Assembly (NCBI GenBank): GCA_963693365.1 | Contig: CAVNZM010000017.1 | Location: forward strand, 1,240,001-1,304,000 | Length of the DNA stretch: 64,000 nt | Direction: 5' to 3' | From: Amoebidium appalachense | Taxonomy: Eukaryota > Ichthyosporea | Part shown: one piece after another, positions 49,448-62,103 of the stretch | Numbering within the stretch: position 1 is the first letter of the stretch | How the letters are laid out: each line of letters opens with the position of its first letter | Position numbers and translations under genes: made by a program | The notes under the pieces: generated by a model | Database searches by the model: none | What the model was told of the DNA's origin: nothing | Seen by the model: only the letters and a program-made list of their open reading frames with translations

Positions 49448-50972
49448 CTAAGTTAGAAAGTGTGGGCAAGCAAGCAAGCGTGAACTCGAGCAGTGAAACG
49501 ACGCACAAAGGTCCGCGAAAAACCAGGTCCAAAAGTGCGAGTTTATGGTATATGGTGAATAATGGTGATAGACCCAAAGTTTCAGGCCTCAGTGCAATGG
49601 AAATGGTTGCACCACCCATCACCTGGCTACGGAAAAAAACATGGCTATGAATGTATATAAATCTCCCGCATTCCCATTTTTTCCCCAACACCGTACGCGT
49701 GGGGGCCGGTCACCGGCCATGCTGTCATGAATTTTGCTGTCATGGTGCCCCAAAAATTCAGTGACGTCACCCGCTGTCTGCGCGCACCGCCTGCACGGTT
49801 CAGGCTCAAGCACTCCCCGCCTAAGTCAAGCGGAAGCCTTCTTGGTTTGGTGAAGGGCCTGTCTAGCTTCCCACGACTGAGGAGGTGTGAGTTTGGACCT
49901 TTTTCGCTGCAGAACACCATCTACATAAACACAGTAACTTCACAGAGTTGGTTCAAAACACAACTTGTAGCAGTTCACAAGGCATCTGACTCAATGATTC
50001 AGTGCAGCACGGTGAAACTCGCGAGGTTCTCAGGCTCTCGGCACACTATGCACTATTGGCCATGGCGCCGCGCTTAGCCTAGTGGTGCGCCTATCATAGC
50101 AGGCCCAGCGAGGGCAAAGCCTCTTCGGCGCATTCAAAAACGCTAGAAGGATGGGTTTGTCTGGAACTCCAGAAAAACCCTACAGTAATCATGCCGTCAC
50201 AGTGTGCCTGGCACTCAGTCTGCACACGCACGGGGCGCTTATAGTCAACGAAGGTTTGCAGCCATGTCGATAGCTGCACAAATGTATTCATTTTGAAGGA
50301 ATCGTCAAACTTCGACCACGGTGCCCGTACCTGCGTAGGCTAAGAGGATGGTCCTCGGCGTGCTCTCCGGGTCAGAGCCCAAGCGCACATGCAAGTGTAC
50401 ACTAGTGTTACTCCCCAATTTCAATAATTGCCCGGCCAGCGCACGGCGCTGCCGGCTGATTATACTATAGGTGTGTAGGCTACCTGTCTGGGGTGTTACT
50501 GTGTGTCAAAATGATGCAGGATGTGTTGCACCTGTGTGTGCGTGCGGCCGGGTGCTGGGGTGCACGAGTTGAACAGACTGAGTCTGCAGCATTTCCCCCC
50601 CCCCCTTTTTTGCAGTGTGCCACGTGTGGGTCGCCGTGTGGTACATGTGCCAAGGTGACTTATTTTTTATAGTTCACAAAGTGATGCCCAATGTGATGTT
50701 ATTTTAGTCACCATAAACGGCCCCCGTTGCGCAGCCTGCGGCAAACTGAATCACGCCGTAGCCTCAGCAGTGCCACCCGGACGTCACCGTGGCAGCCCAG
50801 GTGTCCTGAGTGTACGCCTTGAAGGTTCGCTAGTAACTATTAAGTATCATCCGACTGTCTTGGAAAGCTGTAGGCACGCCCGGGGCTGGCCAGGCCCGGC
50901 CCTGCTGGCAGGGGGGGAAGGGGCGGGGGGAGGCGCCGGGTGGGGAGGGAGGTGGGGAGGTGGGGGGGGGGG

Positions 50973-51003
<31 letters not shown>

Positions 51004-53056
51004 CGGGGGGAGGGGACTGAGAGGGCGTCAGCAGCGTAGGTCAGGAGACAAGGACTGGAGCCGACAAACTTCACGCAGGTATCCTATTTATTTAGGGTAG
51101 CACTGTAAAGCAGGTAAGTTTTTGAACTGGTGCACTACGTGAGCGTGTCGCTGGCCCCGTTCATTGCCATACCTCGCAACTCAGTCAAAATCTATCACAA
51201 TTTGCAGTAAGACAAAAGCGACCACCGTGTGACTAACAAAAAGGGTAGTATGTAGGACTTTGCAACAAGAGCTGAGCCTGAGAGTCCTGACTGCGGCCGC
51301 CCCGCACCCCCGGCTCGTGCCGGAGCGCTCTCCGAGTTCGAGAAGGCACGCCGTCAGGGCACGGCCATCGCACCGTGGCCCACTGGCCCGCGGGCGCCCA
51401 CACAGTGCGGCACACAGCACCCTAGAGCCAAACGAGATCTTACAGGTGATCCATTTTGGCTTAAAGAATTTATAGATGAATACCACAAATCTCAGCGGCC
51501 TATCTCGAATACGCCTCTTGAAGTAGTATTCAAACAGGAGCACGTTTTTAGCCTCTATATCTAATTTTTTTTAATTATGAGTATTGTATAGCTTGTTTCT
51601 TCTCTCTTACCATAATGCGCAGTGATTTATCACCATCATCATCATGATACAACTTACAAAAACTACAATATCGAATTTTGCAGAATTCGGCGTAAATTTG
51701 GATTCACCCTAATTACTGCACTCTAGGGGAAGCGTTCACATGTCGATGACGTCACGTTTCTGTTTGTTTGTGTCACGTGACTCCCACCCCTGCCTCGGTT
51801 CAGTTCAGGCTTGGACCGTCGGAGAATCACGACCATCGCCGCACCCAAGAGGCACTGAGACCCATTCATTGTCCGTGCGTGCGCCTGTGCGTATGTATGT
51901 GCGTGACTCAGAGATCACCCACGGCCCAGCACACAAACATGTTTAAGGGCTTCAGTGTATATGTACATGTTTGCATACATGCATAAGTAAACTTTGTACA
52001 AGTATTATGCTAAATATTTTCCCACAAGCATTGCCAAAGGCCGAAAGTCGAATTCAGGATCGCCCTTGGCCCAGTTGACGCGTCACTGAGCAGGCAGGCT
52101 GTCACCGAGATTCCTCCTAAAAATAGCAGCAAAGAAAATCTCCCTGTACTCTAAGGGCACGACAGCATGACTCCTTTTTGAGAATTTTAAGAAAACTCAA
52201 CATTTAATGGTCCTTTATTGGCTTTTCTTCCTTCGAGTTGGTGTATCCAGTGGTTTAACGCTATTTAACTACAGTACAGAAATATATTTAATTCACTTCA
52301 ACCTCCTATGATAAAACCTCTAAGTGAGTTAATACCTACTTTGGTAAATGTGTTGATAATGCTACACTTATTTTCGGGTAATTCTCCACAGATATATTCT
52401 ATTGTCTACTCTATTGCATGATAATCCACATGATTTTTCGCAAATCTAAGAAACATTTAGCTAATGAGCTCTAAGGGGACGAATATATAAATGAGATACC
52501 CATCTGTAATCTTGCAAAAAAAAAAAAAAACGGGGAACCCCAACTAATTGATTCCTCCTTGTAGTCTTTATGGTGTCTCGTAGAGAAAGTAAACCCTGAT
52601 ATATAGTCACCACCCGACATCTATGTACGTGATCATGATATACCGCTGAGGGGATATTCCGAGCAAAACCCCCCCCCATACCTGAGACTGGTTCTCTTTG
52701 CCTCGAGTAAACAGCGTAAACCCCCTTGCAGTTTCCACTTCACGTTCACTCTTTTCTCTGTGTACCCTCTCCCTTGTATAAGTGCTGTTTGTGTGTCAAC
52801 GGCAGTGCCCGTTACCACATCACACTCACGACGGTCTGGTGTATACTTGGAACTTGAGTTATCTTTCAACACAATCAGCTCTCACAACGTTTTGAGCATG
52901 CGTTCAGTGTGCTGAATTCGCGATTGTCGCAGCTAGCTATGTTTAATTCCTTTTGGGAGCAAGATCTCGTGTTTCCAGGAAACTCTCTAATTTCACGTCT
53001 TGAAAAAGATTTGGAACGAAGGCCAATCCATATTATTAACATCAACGTAAACTAAA
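49448..53056. other. Intergenic between kinase and VIT transporter
   Basis: Mostly unique sequence without a supported exon. It includes CpG-rich stretches (50700-51060, 51290-51430), an interrupted poly(G) at 50963-51019, and an A-box-like TAGCCTAGTGG at 50077 with no matching B box. A 194-bp copy of the 18-kb dispersed repeat is annotated separately. Confidence 0.5.
52531..52724. repeat. Dispersed repeat, copy 2
   Basis: Nearly identical to 18031-18227, again starting directly after an A-run (52516-52530) with CGGGGAACCCC and ending at GCGTAAACCCC. Flanking sequences differ from copy 1 on the far side, so the shared unit is about 195 bp. Confidence 0.75.
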
Positions 53057-53137
53057 ATGTCCAACACGAACGAAAAGATGGCAGCCAACCTGACTGAAGT
53101 TGGTCTGCATGAGCTTGCCCCCGCACGGCACTCATGA
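53057..53137 (+). other. uORF or frameshifted N-terminus of VIT gene
   Basis: ATG at 53057 opens 26 codons ending in a TGA at 53135-53137, overlapping the annotated VIT start at 53109 in another frame. The peptide reads like an ordinary N-terminus (MSNTNEKMAANLTEVGLHEL). One C fewer in the CCCCC run at 53118-53122 would fuse it in frame to the transporter. It is either a regulatory upstream ORF, a real indel or a homopolymer sequencing error. Confidence 0.5.
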
Positions 53138-54989
53138 CTGCACGAAAGAAACGAACGAAGAACAAACGTCCACTGTCGTTACAGTGAAAAACGAGAATGA
53201 CACGTCGTCGAAATCTGACAGCCTTCCCATGCCTTACTGCGAGTTCTCACTTGAAGAAGCCGAGAGGTTCAAGGACCAACCCTATGGACATCGTCACATG
53301 TCCCACCGTTCTCCTTGGCTTCGTGCTTGTGTTCTGGGCGCAAATGATGGGCTGGTTTCTGTTGCTTGTCTGCTTCTGGGCACAGCCGCATCAGACAATG
53401 TTCCTCACAGCACGGCCGTTCTTTCCGGTATTGCCGGTTTGGTTGCCGGAGCTCTCTCTATGGCTCTGGGAGAGTATGTGAGTGTTGCCTCGCAGAGAGA
53501 TGCGGAGAAAGCTGACATCAAGAAGGAGAGACTGGAGCAGACGAAGGGTCTGGAGGCGCAGAAGAGAGAGTTCTATGAGCTGGTGGACATATACGTCGAG
53601 AAGGGCGTGAGTGTGGAGCTGGCTTTCAAGGTGTGTTGGCTCTCTTCACTGTGTGTTTGGCAGATGCAAAGTTTTTGTCTTGCTACCCCCCACCCACTCG
53701 CCCACCCCTTCTCCTTAGTTTTCTTACAATGGCGTCCAGCCACGCCTCTTGGTAGCCCTTCAAACTTTCTCTATCTTCCCAACGATGCTGCCCTCTGGAT
53801 TGAAGGATTTCCTGCTTGTCTGTGTGACCCAGCTGCATATGGTATTGCCCTGTCCATACACACACATGCGCGTGCACCGGGGTGTACACCAAACAAACAG
53901 TGACACATCATTAATATTTTTTAATTACACACACAACACACATCTACCACACCGTACATACAGGTTGCGCTGGAGCTCTCGACCAAGCGTGATGTTGTCT
54001 TGGTGCATGCACGGGAGGAGCTGGGCATTGACCCAGACGAACTGTCCAGCCCCATCCAGGCCAGTGTCGTCTCGGTAGGTGGATAAAGCCTCTCTTTAAT
54101 TTTTTAAGACTCGGTACATGCGAATCGTACTTTTCAATTTTCTGGTAATTACTTGATGGCAAACTTGTTGGTGTGGCAGTGCACCTGTCGATCGAGTGAG
54201 ATGGGGTGTCTCGGTTCTACGGACTGGATGTGTGTTTGCACCGTGTTATGCCGGAAGGAGGCAGGATGCCCCTACGGGTGGGTTACTCAGTAGGAAACTT
54301 GTTTTGTGGCATAGAATTTATCGGCGAAACCAGTGCTCATGGTTTCTGCTGAAGTTACTGGGTATTTCAAAACAGTTGTGAGTTCAAAAATGATGTACTA
54401 TTCACGTGAGATAAATGCAGCCTAACTGACCCTCTCCTCACTCCAGGCCATCTCCTTCTCCATTGGTGCCGGGCTGCCCCTTCTCTCCGGTGCGTGGATC
54501 TACGATCGCACGACCATGTTGGTGGTGATCACCGTCGTGTCCATGGTTGGCCTCTTCATCATGGGCGTTGTGGGTGCCTATCTTGGCGGCGCTACCACGT
54601 GGAAGGGTGCGTATTTTCTAACTTCAATTGCTCCCAAGTTATAAATAGTATGGTGGTGCGTGTGAAAAGCTAGAAACCTTCCCCTCTCGGACCCCCAATT
54701 GTCTCCGAATCCCCTCCACCTCACCCTTCCCCTCCCCCCAACCCCCATAGCACCCCACCCCACCCCACCCTGTCGTGAGGATGATGTCTGCTTATGTCAC
54801 AATCTGCCATGTGTTGTCCGTCGTGAACGTGTACTTCATACCCCGTATGCATTCTAACCCCCCCCTCCCCCCCCCCCCCCCCCCCCCCCCTCCGCCCTTG
54901 CAGGTGGTGTGCGTGTGCTGGTGGGCGGTACGGCTGCGATGGGCATCACCTTCGGCATCGGCTATGCCATGGGCGGCGTCATGGCTTGA
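53109..54989 (+). CDS. VIT/CCC1-family iron/manganese transporter
   Basis: A membrane transporter that moves Fe2+ or Mn2+ out of the cytosol, usually into a vacuole. Exons: 53109-53630, 53964-54074, 54447-54606, 54904-54989, all GT-AG with matching phases; 292 aa. Family features: the first helix with GANDGLVSVACLLLG, the second with GALSMALGEYVSV followed by QRDAEKADIKKE, then a cytoplasmic helical region rich in Glu (ELVDIYVEKGVSVELA, HAREELGIDPDEL) matching the VIT metal-binding domain, and three more hydrophobic segments (SFSIGAGLPLLSG, MLVVITVVSMVGLFIMGVVGAYLGG, LVGGTAAMGITFGIGYAMGG). Usual VIT length is about 250 aa. The N-terminus is uncertain: an ATG at 53057 opens another frame that meets this one at a CCCCC run. 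An AATAAA lies at 55400. Confidence 0.9.
54790..54862 (-). repeat. Mosaic dispersed repeat head, truncated (VIT intron 3)
   Basis: On the minus strand, poly(G) leads into GTTAGAATGCATACGGGG and TATGAAGTACACGTTCACGA, matching the head of the family in the malonyl-CoA decarboxylase introns. It lies just before exon 4. Confidence 0.55.
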
Positions 54990-55649
54990 AGGGAACTTGA
55001 AGTCGCTAGCACCAAAACACACCTTGGCGTGTGGGGAAAACACTGTTTGGCTGTCCTGTCCTGTCTCGTTGTAACTTGACCACAGCTTGAAACGCTGATT
55101 AATTATTAATAGGCTTGCAGCTTGCAGAAGAACACAGAGCGTATGTTTGGATATTGCATCATATTTAGAGCCATGTAGATTTTTGTGTTCAGATGTTTGT
55201 AGATTTTTCCCCTTTAAGCTGAACGAGCACACTCTAAGCTTAGGATCTGGTGTAGGTATTGTATGCAACACAGTCCCCTTGGCCGGCCTAGTGTATTTGA
55301 TTTATTTTTAGGTTTCCCTTTTACGGTAAGGTCCGTTGAATCATTGTACTGTCGCTGACGTTCATGAAAATCTGTACACGTAGCTGTCTTTTTCTGAATA
55401 ATAAATTCACCCCGCCAGCGCCCTGGATCATTTATCTGCACGGAAGACTTACACGTAATGCTGTGATTTATATATTGCCCTACTGTGCCTCCACCCCCAC
55501 TCTCTGACACTTGAGACGACGAGAGCGTGCGCACTTGCACCCGCACATACACAACACGTACACACAAGCACGCACGCAATAATCTGGCGCTGTACACAAG
55601 GCCGCTTGATCTCTCCTTGGCTGTACACTGCCGGTCACTCGTGTGCCCC

Positions 55650-55690
<41 letters not shown>
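54990..55690. other. VIT 3' UTR and intergenic DNA
   Basis: The probable 3' UTR runs to the AATAAA at 55400-55405. Unique sequence follows, then a poly(G) tract at 55653-55691. I see no gene. Confidence 0.5.
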
Positions 55691-55694
<4 letters not shown>

Positions 55695-55695
55695 G

Positions 55696-56011
55696 CAGGA
55701 GGCCCGGAGGAGGAGGGAGAAACGGAACGGTTGGACTACTCAGTCGATTATTACAGTTTGAAGTTGTTTTGGTACCACTACAAGAAGGTGTGTGTGCGTG
55801 TGTGTGTGTAAGAGATTCAGCATTTGAGCTGACACCGGTAAGGATTCGTAAAGAATAACGGTGAAACTTCGCAAAAAAAAAAAAAAAAAAAAAGGAAGAA
55901 CGAGAAAAGAACGGTAGCAGAGCCGGAGAGGGGGGAGCTCGAGAGACGACTCAATTCGGAGTCGACGTCCTCAGAGGAGGCTGATAAGTTATCGCCGCCC
56001 AGGTTGCGCAA
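55696..56011 (+). CDS. Possible exons of an unidentified gene
   Basis: Two coding-like blocks. The first, about 55696-55788, begins after GGCAG and reads ERLDYSVDYYSLKLFWYHYKK before a GTGTGT donor. The second, about 55895-56011, reads ERGELERRLNSESTSSEEAD then KLSPPRLRKQ before CAG|GTGGGA. The link between them is unclear because an A-run precedes the second block, and a small TTCAG...CCG|GTAAGG block at 55820-55836 could be another exon. The second block ends in phase 0. A TATTTAG acceptor at 56633-56639 just before the hexosaminidase ATG is also phase 0, so these could be upstream exons of that gene. I do not recognise the product. Confidence 0.35.
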
Positions 56012-56646
56012 ACAGGTGGGAGGCACGTTCTGATTGGTCGCGTTTTATTGCCAATGCTTAGAATATGGTTGGTGATCAGGGTGTGCAATACCTCATATGT
56101 GGGCAATACTGTACGTACGTGCATGCATGTACATGGCCAAACGCAAACTTACAATGACACGACGCAACGCACACGTTCACTTCTTACAAAGTTTATGTAG
56201 CTATAAATCCCCTATAGCTTATGTATTGTAAAGTAGTTGATTGTTTTACCTACTCTGTTGCTCTCTCCGGGAATTGTGAGTTCAGCAAATATATGCCGGT
56301 TGACGGGCCCAAAAGTTCGAGAGTTCGAACCCTGAGGCTTGCTTTGACGGCCGAACAGAAAACGGTGCAGTGCGAGACGTCGACAGAAAACACCTATCAT
56401 GCCAGGTCAAGCCCATATTGGAGTTGGATTTTGTGGTTGCACAGCTGGACATACTGATGACATACGCATACTAATGCTCTGCAGCATATGACGTAAACCT
56501 GCACAATCACACTCTCAGCGCAATTTCGTGGCCAACCCCTACAAGCTTCAGGGATCTTCGCATCTGCGTTGAAGTTAGGAAACAACAAAAGTTAGTGGCA
56601 GCTCTCCATTTAGCAACACACTTCTGCGTGTATTTAGTGGACCCCC

Positions 56647-57905
56647 ATGGCCGTGCCTTCTATATTTGGCAACAAAAGCCACCACACTCAAAGCCACTGC
56701 AACCGCTCATCCCCTTGGAGGGGCGCTGGCAGCATGACGTCATCACGCCTGTGCAAGTACGGCTATTTTAGGCTGTTTACACTTGGATTGGTGGCAGTTC
56801 TCTTTTCAGCCACATACTTGTGTTTCAAGGGTGTAATTTCGGGGGGATTTTTGGAGGTTATGGAGGGTCGTAGGAAGGGGGATCTTTCTAGGGAAACATC
56901 CCTGCCATCGGTCATTCCTTCGCCAGTGCAGGTGGTGATGGATTCTTCCGGAACGTTTGTGTTGAACCATGAGACGGTCATTCTCTATCTGAAGGAAGAT
57001 GAAAAGGCAGCGAAAGAGGCTTTGAACCTAGCAACGAGCCTACGTGAATTTACGAGACTAGAGATGAAAGTGCAAATTCTTACTGATGCACGACAAAAAT
57101 CACCACCAAACTCCATCATCGTGAAGTTGCAGGATGGGAAGGCGGATCTTGGGGAGGAGGGATATGAAATGGAGATAACCTCACGACATGTGGTCATATC
57201 AGCGCCAAAACGCGCTGGGATATTCTATGCCACACAAACCATACTCATGCTTCTACCCACACTGAGATATGATAAAAATACAACATGGTATATCCCGTGC
57301 GGTGTGGTGTGGGATAAACCCCGTTTTTCGTGGCGCGGGGTTTTACTGGATGTGGCGCGACATTTTTTCGACGTTTCTACCATCAAGAGAATTATTGACG
57401 TTATGTCTCTTCATAAACTCAATAGGTTGCACCTTCACCTAACAGACGACCAAGGGTGGCGGTTTGAAGTGAAAAAATATCCCGAACTTACGAGGAGGGG
57501 GGCTTATCGTCCGGAAACCAACGGTGATCATACTCCACATTGGGGGTTTCTTACGCAGGATGACTGTAGGGAAATTGTGAGATATGCAGCAGAGAGGAAT
57601 GTTATGGTTATCCCGGAGATAGATATGCCCGGACACGCTACGGCTGCACTTGCTGCGTATCCGCAATTTGGAAATTTTCCAGACAGAAAGATCGAGGTGG
57701 GTGGGATATGCTGGGAATATATATTTGGCAGTCTGATAGTAGGTCACTTTGGGGAAGGAAAGGGAGTTTCTTTTATTGCGGGGGGGGGGGGGGGGGGGGG
57801 GGGAAGTGTTTGAAGGAAGATGAGTGTATGGTTGTATGTCTTACAGAATGTGTATGGTGTGGAGAAGGTTGTGTGGGTCTGCGTCTTGGTGGGAGAAGGA
57901 GGGAA

Positions 57906-57937
<32 letters not shown>

Positions 57938-59012
57938 GTGTTTGAAAATGGGTGTATGGTTGTATGTCTTACAGTATGTGTATGGTGTGGACTCCGGGAG
58001 GGTTGTGTGGGTCTGCGTCTTGGTGAGAGAAGGAGGGGGGAGGGGGGAGGGAGGTGAATGTGCTCTTTTCTTTTTTTTTTTTTTTTTTTTTTTGGAGGGA
58101 GGGGGGGGGGGGGGGGGGGGGAGGTGTATTGGAGGAGGGGGGGGAGGGGGGGGGGAGGTGTATGTGTAAGTGTGTCTTTTTGGGAAGGTCTATTGCGACT
58201 TTTGTGTCCTTTTCCCTCGAAATTTACGAAAACTTCACGTGTCCCTCCAGGTGAGCACTCGGTGGGGTATCCTTAAGTCGACCTTTTCCGTTACCGAAGC
58301 CACATTCGGGTTCCTCGAAGATATCCTAGGTGAATTGATCGAGGTTTTCCCGTCACCGTATGTACACTTGGGAGGGGACGAATGTCTGAAAAATGAATGG
58401 CAAGGAAGCGCGGCCGCGCAAGCAAAGATGAAGGAAGTCGGGGTTGAGAATTTCGAAGAACTTCAGGCGTATTTCATGAACAGAATGGCGGGGTTTTTGA
58501 AAAGACGCAACAGGACAATTATTGGTTGGGACGAAATTATGGAGGGAGGTGCACCCCAGGGTTCGATAATTTCCGCGTGGAGAGGGCATGAATTTGGTGT
58601 CGGGGCGGCGAACAAGGGGTTGCCCGTGATTATCACACCTAAACAGAAATTGTATTTCGACTATCCACAAGCAGATATATCCAAGTACGACGAATTCCGT
58701 TCCCCACCCAAAAAACAGATAACTACCCTCCAGGATGTATATGAATTTGAGCCTATCCACAAGAATATCGAAATTGCGAACATCCAAAATGTTTTGGGTG
58801 TCCAGGGCTCATTATGGAGTGAATATATTCCGACACGTAGACATTTGGAATATATGGCATATCCACGTCTATTTGCGCTCGCGGAAATTGCTTGGAGCCC
58901 CAAAGCGCGTAGGGACTATTCCGATTTTATTCGGCGGTTGGATAGACACTATGATAGGTTGGATGTGGTGGGTGTGAACTATCGCCGGCATGATAAGCCT
59001 CCGAGGTATTGA
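56647..59012 (+). CDS. GH20 beta-N-acetylhexosaminidase, signal-anchored
   Basis: Removes terminal N-acetylglucosamine or N-acetylgalactosamine from glycans or chitin fragments. Exons 56647-57696 and 58251-59012, phase 0, 603 aa. Residues 1-41 are cytoplasmic-like and basic, and 42-60 a hydrophobic signal anchor (FTLGLVAVLFSATYLCF), so it is a type II membrane or cleaved secreted enzyme. Residues about 100-215 match the GH20b domain. The catalytic barrel has SWRGVLLDVARHF (about 228-240), HLHLTDDQGWR (262-272), PEIDMPGH (323-330), HLGGDE with the catalytic Asp393-Glu394 pair (substrate-assisted mechanism), and IIGWDEI (440-446). The exon junction falls in KIE|VSTRWG, where the family has a conserved TRWG. 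The intron carries T-run/G-run and poly(G) tracts. An alternative start at Met30 would still keep the anchor. No ER-retention signal is present. Confidence 0.93.
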
Positions 59013-59993
59013 TAGAATGGGTGGGTTGTTGTGTCTGTGCCGGTTTTTTTTTTTTTTTTTTTTTTTTTTTGTTGTTGTTGTTGTTGTTGTTTTTCCCCTG
59101 TTATATTGTTTGAGGGGAGGGGGGGTCTATTCTGGTTGGACCGATAGTAGCACTTGGTCTTTTTCAATATTTTTAGTCCACGGTGGCTTTCTTCCTCATT
59201 TGCACGCATGCATTGCCCTGGTTCGTTCATCACAAATATTGCTGCTTTTTCAGTAATTTTGCACACACATTGCTCCTTTTGCGATCAAAAAAGATGTTTT
59301 GTGATTCGTGCCGTGGGCTAAATTCCCTCGAGATAGCTGTTCTATCATTTGTATAGATGCATAATTACAATAAGTTCTCAATCGATATCGATACTACAAC
59401 TTGTACAGTTGCGTGTGTAATGTACTGTTGTTATATTTTTTTTTTCTTTTTTTTTTTTCTATTGAAGATACAGTGCACGTGCCCCCGCGGCATCATTTTA
59501 GAGAGCGCACATAGATGTATGATATCGATCTCGACCACATGCATTAAGATGCTAAAAATATACAATATTCTTTGTATGGTTTATGTCATTTACTTAGGGC
59601 ACGGAGACCTGTCTTAGGTATAGGAATTTTTTAAATTTTTGCTCGGTATATCCCCACAGGGTTATATCACTCGTATATAAAGGTTGAGTGTTGTTTGTGA
59701 ATTATCTTGTGTGTATGTCCACTGGCTAAACAGTCCAACAGAGCTCTGCAGTTGCCAACCAAGATGTGACGGGACCCCCCCCCCCCCCCCCCCCCCCCGT
59801 GCCCCTCCCTCCCCCTCTCCACCCCTCCCCCCCCCCCCCCCCCCCCCCCCCTTCCCTCCCTCCCCTTCTCCATAGGTTAGGGAGTCTGGGAGCTTTATAG
59901 AAGCCCGGCTTTTGCTCTACTTCTCTGCTTGTTTTCTTTGGGTTTCTCTGCTTGCAGTTTTTGTAGACTCTGTTCTCTTAGATTGCTGCTCCT
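59013..59993. other. Hexosaminidase 3' region and intergenic DNA
   Basis: A T-run with (GTT)n at 59044-59090, AT-rich unique sequence, and interrupted poly(C) at 59775-59850. I see no gene. Confidence 0.5.
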
Positions 59994-60260
59994 TGAACAA
60001 CCCTGCTCGTCTTTGGCCAAGACGGGTGGACTCGCCTATTGCTGTTGAAACAAATTATGGGTTAGGAACCACGCGCGAGAGGTTAAAGTGTCGAAACCCA
60101 TGCTTTTGTGGAGGCATAGGAATCCCCCTGATGATGGGCTCTGTTCAAATGTCTTCTGCCTGCACGCTTAATTGTTTTGATTTTGGATTTCCCACGTTTG
60201 TGGCGTCTTGTTGTTGCTCTTTGTTGTCTCCTCCATATTTCCAACCCTCTGACGCATACA

Positions 60261-60261
<1 letters not shown>
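59994..60261 (-). repeat. Mosaic dispersed repeat, type C, inverted
   Basis: Read on the minus strand it starts at a G-run (after T-run and G-run) with GTATGCGTCAGAGGGTTGGA, matches the 28603 copy through AGAGCCCATCA...GTTTCGACAC, and continues into CCCGTCTTGGCCAAAGACGA, the tail shared with types A and B. It therefore links head type C to the common tail. Confidence 0.7.
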
Positions 60262-60322
<61 letters not shown>

Positions 60323-60475
60323 ATGCACACACACACACGAACATGCACACACGCACACCTCTTTGTATCACTTCAAATATCATGATGACTTCTTGTTCGT
60401 TTATCATGTGTAAATCACGCGTTGCGGTAAGAAACTTGGCAAACTTTAAGGAATCGGGTGCACTGTTACACATGT

Positions 60476-60476
<1 letters not shown>

Positions 60477-60534
<58 letters not shown>

Positions 60535-60575
60535 ACACACCACACACCACACACCACACACCACACACACACACG

Positions 60576-60606
<31 letters not shown>

Positions 60607-60612
60607 ATGTGC
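60477..60612. repeat. (AC)n microsatellite
   Basis: (AC)n at 60477-60531, then CACCACACA variants, and a further (AC)n to about 60606. The surrounding 60262-61076 also holds a C-run/A-run at 60263-60320, with no supported gene. Confidence 0.9.
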
Positions 60613-61076
60613 ACACACAAAAACATATACATCCTCAAATTTATAGAAAAAAGAAGCCTGAAGAACACACACACACACAGACACACACGCCTACATGCAC
60701 GCATGCCCATGTCGATAATCTATAGAACACACACCACAAAGCTTAATATAATAGGTTGCAATTGAAGTGGGAGGACTTCTACTCTTGTCATATTATCAAC
60801 CTGAAACTTCAAGCCCACCGCACTATGCGCTGCTTGGACTTTCCCTGCAGCTGTACACATTTAACCCATATACGTGGCATGACAGTTACGGAACACGATT
60901 CACTGGTAAACGTTAAGTTTGGCAATTATTACTTAATTATTATTACCCTATGCGCGTGCATTTGCTATATAAATGTGTGCTTTGATCGTTTTACACAACA
61001 ACCAGACGTCGAATTTATTACTTGCCAGACAATCTACACATCCGGTGTAGCCTAGTACTCGTAGCTACCGGAAATT

Positions 61077-61593
61077 ATCATACCAGTATTCTTATTTTTA
61101 GTACATTATCATACCAGTATATTTATTTTTAGTACATTATCATATCAGTATTATTATTTTTAGTACATGATCATACCAGTATTCTTATTTTTAGTACATT
61201 ATCATACCAGTATATTTATTTTTAGTACATTATCATACCAGTATATTTATTTTTAGTACATTATCATACCAGTATTATTGTTTTTGGTACATCACTATCA
61301 TACCAGTATATTCATTTTTAGTACATTATCATACCAGTATATTTAATTTTAGTACATTATCATACCAGTATATTTATTTTTAAAACATCATAGTATCATA
61401 CCAGTATATTCATTTTTAGTACATTATCATACCAGTATATTTAATTTTAGTACATTATCATACCAGTATATTTATTTTTAGTACATTATCATACCAGTAT
61501 TATTATTTTTAGTACATTATCATACCAGTATTATTATTTTTAATACATTATCATACCAGTATTAATATTTTTAGTACATTATCATACTGTGGG
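61077..61593. repeat. 31-bp minisatellite, 16 units
   Basis: Sixteen full units and one partial. Each unit has ATCATACCAGTAT near its start and TTTTTAGTACATT at its end, with a variable 3-5 nt between. Most are exactly 31 bp; two are longer (34 and 36 bp). The three-unit block at 61297-61394 is repeated at 61395-61487, showing a higher-order duplication. Confidence 0.9.
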
Positions 61594-62037
61594 TGCACGT
61601 GCTCGTAGCCTGAAAACGGTTCGGGTGCAGTTCTGCTTGCACCACTGCTAGCGCTGGCATGCATATGGGCACCGTGGCATTGCAATTTTTTATCCCCCCC
61701 TCCCCCTGCCCCGAAAAAAAACCCCCCTTACGTATTCACCAAGTATTAAAACATGCACACGATATGTACAACGTATGTATAATAACGTAGAGTGGCACGT
61801 GTGTGCACAACCACCACCACCATCCATATATATGCATATTTCCCCCTCCCGGCGTGGAGCGCTTGTGGGTGCTACGTACAGGTGACGTCCAATTAATTAA
61901 ATACCCAAATTTCAAATACTATTAGGTGCAAACACTGGCGACAGCGCTCGATTGGGACCCTGATTCCGTGATAAACCTTGCCAGGGGAGCTAGGGGGACT
62001 AGAGAGGGTTAGAAGATGGGGTGGTGGTGGTGTTTGG

Positions 62038-62103
<66 letters not shown>

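Noticed and set aside
50077-50087. TAGCCTAGTGG, a perfect tRNA A-box match
   Set aside because: No B box follows within 30-90 bp, and the following sequence does not fold into anticodon and T arms.
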